From the NCBI RefSeq assembly GCF_000754095.2, contig NZ_JQSG02000006.1:1047129-1111128 (forward strand): DNA of 64,000 bases, written 5' to 3'. This stretch comes from Acidihalobacter prosperus (GTDB lineage Bacteria > Pseudomonadota > Gammaproteobacteria > DSM-5130 > Acidihalobacteraceae). Made by a program: the position numbers and the translations under genes. Shown in pieces: positions 59,591 through 64,000 of the stretch (positions are counted from its first letter, which is position 1; every line of letters starts with the position of its first letter). The notes below the pieces were generated by a model that searched no databases, was not told where the DNA came from, and worked only from the letters and a program-made list of their open reading frames with translations.

Positions 59591-59870
59591 CTAATGTCTG
59601 GGTGCCAGCATGATAATGGCCACCCCCATTAGGGCGACGAGGTTGCCGATGACATCCCACAGACCGAGACGTATCCCTTCGCCCCTCATAGCCAACCGAT
59701 AGTGACGGCAATGTATCCGCCGCCATACGCGGCGTAGGTACGCCCAGCCGCCGTAGGGTGAAGGGTCAATAACCAAGCGAAAACAGCGAGCGAGGCTGCC
59801 GCTGGCAATAGCAGCCAAGGATCTCGGCCACGGCCGTGTGGCCACGAACAGGACAGAATGCGTAACAAGT
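59591..59870 (-). pseudogene. YnfA/UPF0060 membrane protein remnant
   Basis: Pieces of a YnfA-like small membrane protein appear in three frames: AVAEILGC, then [18 protein letters not shown] with [16 protein letters not shown], then IRLGLWDVIGNLVALMG. The bases near 59805-59825 read AEILGCY in one frame and DPWLLLPA in another, so an internal deletion plus a frameshift has destroyed the gene. Confidence 0.75.
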
Positions 59871-60007
59871 TGAGTTCACTGGCGAGCAACGGCAGGTCGT
59901 TTCCAGGTGCGGGCATGAACGTCCCCTGGCTGCGACCGAATACGCGGAAAACCTTCCTGAGGATTGAACCCGGATGATCCATATCGCGTGCCGCGAGAGG
60001 CATCGCC

Positions 60008-61189
60008 TCAGGCAGCCGGTTGTGCCGGACTCAGGCCGGGCAGGTGGCGGCGCAGGGGGCGCAGGGCCACAGCCGCGAGCAGAAAGGCGCAGCCCAGTTT
60101 CGCCCAGCCTGGCAGCAACTCAGCACTGGCCTGGATCTGGGCCGTGATATTGATGTTCAGGGCATGCACCAGGGCATCGGTCAACAGACCGAATCCAATA
60201 GCGCAGGCGCTGATGCCGCCGACGTAGATCAGCACGAAGCGCCAGCCGAATACCTTGCGCAAGGCGCCTACCGTGCCCAGATTGGTTGCCGGTCCCGCCA
60301 GCAGGAATACCAGCACCGCGCCGGGCGAGACCCCTGCCAGTAGCATAGCAGTGGCGATCGGCGTGGATTCGGTCGCGCAGACGTAGAAAGGCACACCGAC
60401 CAACAGCATCAGCAGCATCGCCATCCAGCCACTGCCGTAAGCACCCAGTGCAGCCGGCGGCACCAATGTCATGGTTAAACCCGCCAGCGCGAGGCCGAGC
60501 GCCATCCATAGACTGAACTCATCCAGTAGGTCGGTGACCGCATAGCGAATCCCCGCCATGCTGCGCCACCCGAGCGAACCCGTGTTCGTATTCAAAGCGT
60601 GTGCGGTCGATTCGTAGCCGCAGGACGAATCGTTGCAGTCCGCTTGTGCAATCCTCGCCGGCTTGACTTCAGTACTGCACGCACTCGAACACGTTTGTGA
60701 TCCGCAGGCGTCGATTCCGACCCGATCTGGGGCAGAACCCGGCACCCGCCTTGCCTCCGGTTCGGCGAGATTGCCCAGCAGGCCAGTCACGATGGCGCTC
60801 AGGATGGCGCTGATCGGACGAACGATGGCCATGAACGGCCCCAACAGCGCGAACGAAATGGCCACCGAGTCCACGCCTGTCTCCGGGGTGGCGATCAGAA
60901 ATGACAGGGTCGAGCCTCGCGAAGCCCCGGCACGGCGCAAACCCAGCGCGACCGGTATCACACCGCAAGAACACAGCGGCAGTGGCGCGCCGATCAGCGC
61001 GGCTTTGGTGACCGGCCACAAACCGCGACCGCCCAACCAACGCCCCAGCCGGTCTTGCGGCACCCATGCCTTGATCAGGCCAGCGCATATCAGCCCGAGC
61101 ACCACCCAAGGCGCGGCCTCCAGGTACAGCGTCCAAGTGTTCGCGATCCACTGTGCGAGGGTGTGAAGAGTGGTGTCAATCAGGTTCAT
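60008..61189 (-). CDS. SO_0444/YraQ-type permease (predicted metal efflux)
   Basis: 393 residues from the ATG at 61189; about eight membrane segments (PF03773-like). Motifs [22 protein letters not shown] and [17 protein letters not shown], with a central Cys-rich loop ([12 protein letters not shown]). Relatives include ArsP and SO_0444 predicted Cu/Zn or arsenic exporters. Its start is overlapped by the CadC-like repressor gene, so they form a regulator-transporter pair. The substrate is not certain. Confidence 0.82.
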   Translation of the reverse strand: MNLIDTTLHTLAQWIANTWTLYLEAAPWVVLGLICAGLIKAWVPQDRLGRWLGGRGLWPVTKAALIGAPLPLCSCGVIPVALGLRRAGASRGSTLSFLIATPETGVDSVAISFALLGPFMAIVRPISAILSAIVTGLLGNLAEPEARRVPGSAPDRVGIDACGSQTCSSACSTEVKPARIAQADCNDSSCGYESTAHALNTNTGSLGWRSMAGIRYAVTDLLDEFSLWMALGLALAGLTMTLVPPAALGAYGSGWMAMLLMLLVGVPFYVCATESTPIATAMLLAGVSPGAVLVFLLAGPATNLGTVGALRKVFGWRFVLIYVGGISACAIGFGLLTDALVHALNINITAQIQASAELLPGWAKLGCAFLLAAVALRPLRRHLPGLSPAQPAA

Positions 61190-61580
61190 CAGCGGTTTCC
61201 ACACACATGCCGCGCACCGCCGCATTCAGGGCGGGCAACGGCGACTCGTCATTCCAGCGGTAATAGACCATCTTGCCCGCGCTGCGCATGCGCAGCCAGC
61301 CCTGGCCGCGCAGAATACGCAGTTGCTGTGAAGTCGCCGCTACGCTCAGGCCGAGCAGGTGAGCCAGATCGCAGACGCACAACTCCGCCTCGCGTAAAGC
61401 GCGCAGGATCATCAAACGCTTGGGATTACCCAGCATTTTGAACAATTCGGCGCTGGCCGCCAGCTGTTCCGCCTCGGTCGCCAGAGCAGCCTGAACCCGG
61501 GTCACGGTGCGCGGATGAAAGCATTCCAGGGCGCAGACGTCCGCTTCGGTTGCAGTAGGGGTAGAGGGTTTATGTTTCAT
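61176..61580 (-). CDS. ArsR-family repressor, CadC-like
   Basis: 134 residues from the ATG at 61580. The metal site of CadC is complete: N-terminal C-A-L-E-C and ELCVCDL in the helix-turn-helix region. Such proteins release DNA on Cd, Pb or Zn. First gene of the pair with the permease, overlapping it by 14 bases. Confidence 0.9.
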   Translation of the reverse strand: MKHKPSTPTATEADVCALECFHPRTVTRVQAALATEAEQLAASAELFKMLGNPKRLMILRALREAELCVCDLAHLLGLSVAATSQQLRILRGQGWLRMRSAGKMVYYRWNDESPLPALNAAVRGMCVETADEPD

Positions 61581-61723
61581 GTTTTCGAATATAATTGAAT
61601 GAGTCTTGGCACGCAAGCATGAACCGGACACTCAAAGCACCGCACGGCATACAGCCGGCAGCGGCTCGAATGGAAGGAATCGGGCGCTTGGGGCATCCAT
61701 GATTGCATGATGGAGTCAACACG

Positions 61724-62200
61724 ATGAAAGCAATCGGCTCCAGGCACTACCTGCCTCTGGACGTATGGCTCATGCCCCTAGCCTTGTCGCCAGCGGGCTT
61801 GGCCGTAGCTGCACCTGCGCCGCGCAATTACTTGAGAGGCGCTCTCGACCCTTATCTGCTCTGCGGATGCATGCGAACAACCCGTGGATTGGTATCCCTT
61901 GGGGGGGGCGGCGGCGCTGGAAAATGCTCGACGGGAAAACAAACCGATCTGTCTATCCATCGGTTATCTGGCCTGTTACTGGTGTCATGTGGCCGACCGC
62001 GAGTTGTTTTCCGATTCGGCTATCGCCCGCCTGATGAATCGCTGGCTCGTGAATATCTTGGTCAACCGAGAGAAGCGCCCGGACATCGACCGCGTCTGTC
62101 AACTCGCCGCAGTGGTCATGAACGGACAGGGTGGCTGGTCCAGTAACATTTTCCTCGCCTCTAATCTGAAACCGTTTTCCGCTGCCGTATATTTTCGCCG
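61724..62200 (+). pseudogene. Fragment of a DUF255/YyaL-type thioredoxin-like protein
   Basis: An N-terminus with a signal-like stretch (LMPLALSPAGLAVAAPAPRN) leads to DPYLL; then the frame shifts near 61870 and DWYPLGGAAALENARRENKP, LSIGYLACYWCHVADRELF and GQGGWSSNIFLASNLKPFSA follow. These match the first part of the thioredoxin_7/DUF255 family (usually CHWCHVM). The rest of the ~600-residue family is missing after about 62200. Non-functional. Confidence 0.75.
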
Positions 62201-62315
62201 CATATCAGCGCATTCGGTCAGTCGGATTTCTCCAGGTGCCATGTCGCATCCTTCAACCACGTTCAGATTTACTGATAATCCTGAGGTATCTCTTAAGGTT
62301 AACCAATCATGGACC

Positions 62316-63332
62316 TCATCCTGCCTCAGGCAGCGGCCATTTGGTGTGACGAATCCCCTGCATGGGAATCCGGTATTCGGTCTGGAAATGGTCCACCTGG
62401 AGTGTCACATGATCGATATCAAAATGCTCAGCAAGCAGTTCACTCAGGCGTCGACGCACTGCATGGCACTCTCCGGAGCAAGGCTTATCGCCGGATATGA
62501 GGACGTGGGCGGATAGGGCAGTAAAGCCAGATGTTATCTCCCAGACATGCAGGTCATGCACCTCGAAGACACCAGGATCTGCAGCCAGTGTGTGACCGAT
62601 TACATCCGGGTCCACTCCCTTGGGGGCGGCTTCGAGAAAGACGCGCCCCGATTCTCTGAGCAGACTTACCCCCGCACGCAGCATCAAGGTCGCCACCACT
62701 AAGGCAGCGAGAGCATCGAAACGGTAGAAATGTGTCCAGTAGATCAACGCGCCGGCAATCGCGGTGACAATGAAGGCGTACAGATCGGTGAGGATGTGCT
62801 GAAAGCTGCCTTCGACGTTGAGACTTTCCCGATTGGCCTTGCTCATTGACCACGTTGCCAACAGGTTAACGACAATACCCACCAGGGCGATCCAGGTCAC
62901 GAGAAGTCCATCGACCGCAGGTGGCCAGATCAGGCGTCGCACCGCCTCAATCAGGAACCAACCAGCCAATGCTACCAATGTTAGGCCGTTGATCTGGGCA
63001 CTGAAGATTTCAGAGCGTTTGAAGCCGAAGGTAAATCGCCCTCCTGCAGGCCGCTGTGCCAAACGCATTACAGTCAGCGACATCGCGATTGCGCCCGCAT
63101 CGGTGAGCATGTGCCCTGCATCAGATATAAGTGCCAGCGAGGAGGCCATCAGACCCGCGACGACTTCGACTGCCATAAAGGCCAGCAGCAACGCTAGAGC
63201 GATCGTCAGATAGCGCTTGTCAGCATCCGGACCGATCGAATGGGTATGGTGGTCATGCGCATGCCCATGGTTATGGCGGTTAGAGTCATGTCCGTTCGCA
63301 TCGTGTTCATGAGAATGGGTATGGGTATGCAT
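62316..63332 (-). CDS. CDF-family zinc/cadmium/cobalt exporter (CzcD/ZitB-like)
   Basis: 338 residues from the ATG at 63332. A His-rich N-terminus (HTHTHSHEHDANGHDSNRHN), six membrane segments with the metal-site pairs SDAGHMLTD and FQHILTD, and a cytoplasmic C-terminal domain (HDLHVWEITSGFTALSAHV). It exchanges Zn or Cd for protons. It is 89 bases downstream of an ArsR gene. GGAGAGG precedes the start. Confidence 0.93.
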   Translation of the reverse strand: MHTHTHSHEHDANGHDSNRHNHGHAHDHHTHSIGPDADKRYLTIALALLLAFMAVEVVAGLMASSLALISDAGHMLTDAGAIAMSLTVMRLAQRPAGGRFTFGFKRSEIFSAQINGLTLVALAGWFLIEAVRRLIWPPAVDGLLVTWIALVGIVVNLLATWSMSKANRESLNVEGSFQHILTDLYAFIVTAIAGALIYWTHFYRFDALAALVVATLMLRAGVSLLRESGRVFLEAAPKGVDPDVIGHTLAADPGVFEVHDLHVWEITSGFTALSAHVLISGDKPCSGECHAVRRRLSELLAEHFDIDHVTLQVDHFQTEYRIPMQGIRHTKWPLPEAG

Positions 63333-63421
63333 CACGTTCGGCACCTCTCCGAGTAGCTCGCCCAGGGCGAGGCCGCGTGCTTGGGCACCGCACCTGGCAT
63401 GAGTTGCGTTGATTTCTATTA

Positions 63422-63733
63422 TTACCGTTCGTCTCCAGTTTCTTCAGCGACGTGGATCGTCATATCGCTAAGTACCCGACGCACGTGCTCATCGTTGACT
63501 GTGTAGAACACCTGTTTGCCACGTCGCTCGGCACGCATGAGGCGCGCCGCCTTCAGCAGACGCAAGTGGTGACTCACCAGAGAGGGGGTCAGGCTAAAAC
63601 GATCGGCCAGATCCTGGACGCAGACCGCTTCCTCAAGGCAAGCACAAATCAGTCGCAGCCGATTGACGTCGCCCAACAGGTGGAACATGCCGGCTAATTC
63701 TTCGGCTTGCTCAAAAGTCGGTTCCATACTCAT
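63422..63733 (-). CDS. ArsR/SmtB-family metal repressor
   Basis: 103 residues with a winged helix (HLLGDVNRLRLICACLEEA, LTPSLVSHHLRLLKAARL) and DMTIHVAEE at the C-terminal helix, like the alpha-5 metal site of CzrA/SmtB. It probably represses the CDF gene downstream in response to Zn or a similar metal. Confidence 0.92.
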   Translation of the reverse strand: MSMEPTFEQAEELAGMFHLLGDVNRLRLICACLEEAVCVQDLADRFSLTPSLVSHHLRLLKAARLMRAERRGKQVFYTVNDEHVRRVLSDMTIHVAEETGDER

Positions 63734-63959
63734 CGAATAGTTCCACGTCGAATCAAAGTAACGATTGAATAGTTGTTCATATATTAATGATGAAGCTCTA
63801 TGATATCAACCGCCCCGACGGGAAACCCGACGCCGGGCATCTCTACATGGATGCTGGGGGAGCTGGTCTGGCCCTTCCGTGTACTGGCTTGTCACAAATC
63901 AGAAGGCGCTGCGGACTTACTGGTGAAACGGGAAGTTCGGTTGCGTCTTGGATAGTCGC
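63734..63959 (+). other. Element end region without a recognised gene
   Basis: 226 bases between the ArsR start and the inverted 41-bp repeat. An AT-rich stretch around 63740-63790 could hold the ArsR promoter (CGAATAGTTC...GAATAGTTG). A short frame from 63790 has no recognisable family. Confidence 0.45.
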
Positions 63960-64000
63960 CACACATACACACAATATTCCGGTTTAGGCGCCAAGATGCG
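63960..64000 (-). repeat. Subterminal repeat, right copy (cut by window edge)
   Basis: The last 41 bases are the exact reverse complement of 51723-51763. The outer terminal repeat should follow outside the window. Confidence 0.92.

Larger units (their letters stand above)
51679..64000. mobile_element. Metal-efflux mobile element with ISL3-type ends (right end outside window)
   Basis: The left end (GGGTATCCGGAAGATC...) interrupts an EAL gene. A 24-bp terminal repeat at 51679-51702 recurs identically at 58166-58189 beside an ISL3 transposase gene. The left subterminal sequence at 51723-51763 recurs inverted as the last 41 bases of the window, so the matching right terminal repeat is predicted about 20-45 bases beyond 64000. 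An 8-bp target duplication, expected for ISL3, would be GTTTTTTC (51671-51678). The interior, more AT-rich than the chromosome, carries a MerR-controlled efflux operon, an IS1380 remnant, the ISL3 transposase, a CadC-like/permease pair and an ArsR/CDF pair. ISPpu12-type ISL3 elements are known to carry CDF efflux genes as passengers. Confidence 0.82.

Noticed and set aside
58166..59600. Simple 1.4-kb ISL3 insertion
   Set aside because: No inverted partner of the 24-bp repeat is found right of the transposase start, nor anywhere to 64000; the right end must be farther away.
63787..63987. 66-codon frame at the right edge as an lspA or regulator gene
   Set aside because: The translation shows no lipoprotein signal peptidase motif, no membrane segments and no helix-turn-helix; it runs into the repeat.

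Overview
The window is a GC-rich proteobacterial chromosome segment of 64 kb. The block leuC-leuD-leuB-asd-usg-fimV-truA-trpF-trpB-trpA-accD-folC-dedD-cvpA-purF has the gammaproteobacterial (Pseudomonas/Chromatiales-like) order. Together with assimilatory nitrate reduction, a DsrE-family protein and heavy-metal efflux cargo this suggests an autotrophic or environmental gammaproteobacterium, possibly of the Ectothiorhodospiraceae type. The genus is a guess.

Layout. 0-1.4 kb: 3' part of a GGDEF-EAL protein. 1.5-14.8 kb: a nitrate assimilation region. The ANTAR antiterminator NasT is followed by two transcription units, narK plus a 50-residue membrane protein, and nasS-nirB-nirD-nasA-cysG. Each unit is preceded by an intrinsic terminator with hexaloop hairpins of the NasT/ANTAR type upstream of it. 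nirC and hemD follow and supply nitrite transport and the siroheme precursor. 14.9-17.9 kb: a DsrE-like protein, a 58-residue membrane protein with a structured leader, and a nitric-oxide module (truncated haemoglobin, ferredoxin-type reductase, NsrR). 17.9-22.7 kb: glycosyltransferase, FHA protein, nucleotide-sugar epimerase and dehydrogenase, and a Dsb protein. 22.8-31.2 kb: YddA/SbmA-like ABC exporter, aroC, rlmJ, an MFS carrier and an Mla/MCE lipid-transport operon. 31.3-50.9 kb: a LysR regulator and the leu/asd/trp/acc/pur housekeeping block, ending with an L,D-transpeptidase.

50.8 kb to the window end: a second EAL gene is cut at base 51678 by a mobile element that runs past the right edge. 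Its left end carries a 24-bp ISL3-type terminal repeat. An identical repeat in the same orientation lies at 58166 beside an intact ISL3 transposase gene. A 41-bp inverted copy of the left subterminal sequence occupies the last bases of the window, so the right end should lie about 45 bp outside. The cargo is a MerR-controlled operon (HMA chaperone, unusual Y-P-C P1B-ATPase, CcdA-like membrane protein, small cupredoxin), a frameshifted IS1380-family element, a CadC-like repressor with an SO_0444-type permease, and an ArsR repressor with a CDF zinc/cadmium exporter. Decayed ynfA and DUF255 fragments lie between them.

The most novel-looking parts are the five-gene MerR/HMA/YPC-ATPase/CcdA/cupredoxin unit, the three-ended ISL3 element carrying it, and the paired NasT leaders with nasS encoded downstream of one of them.
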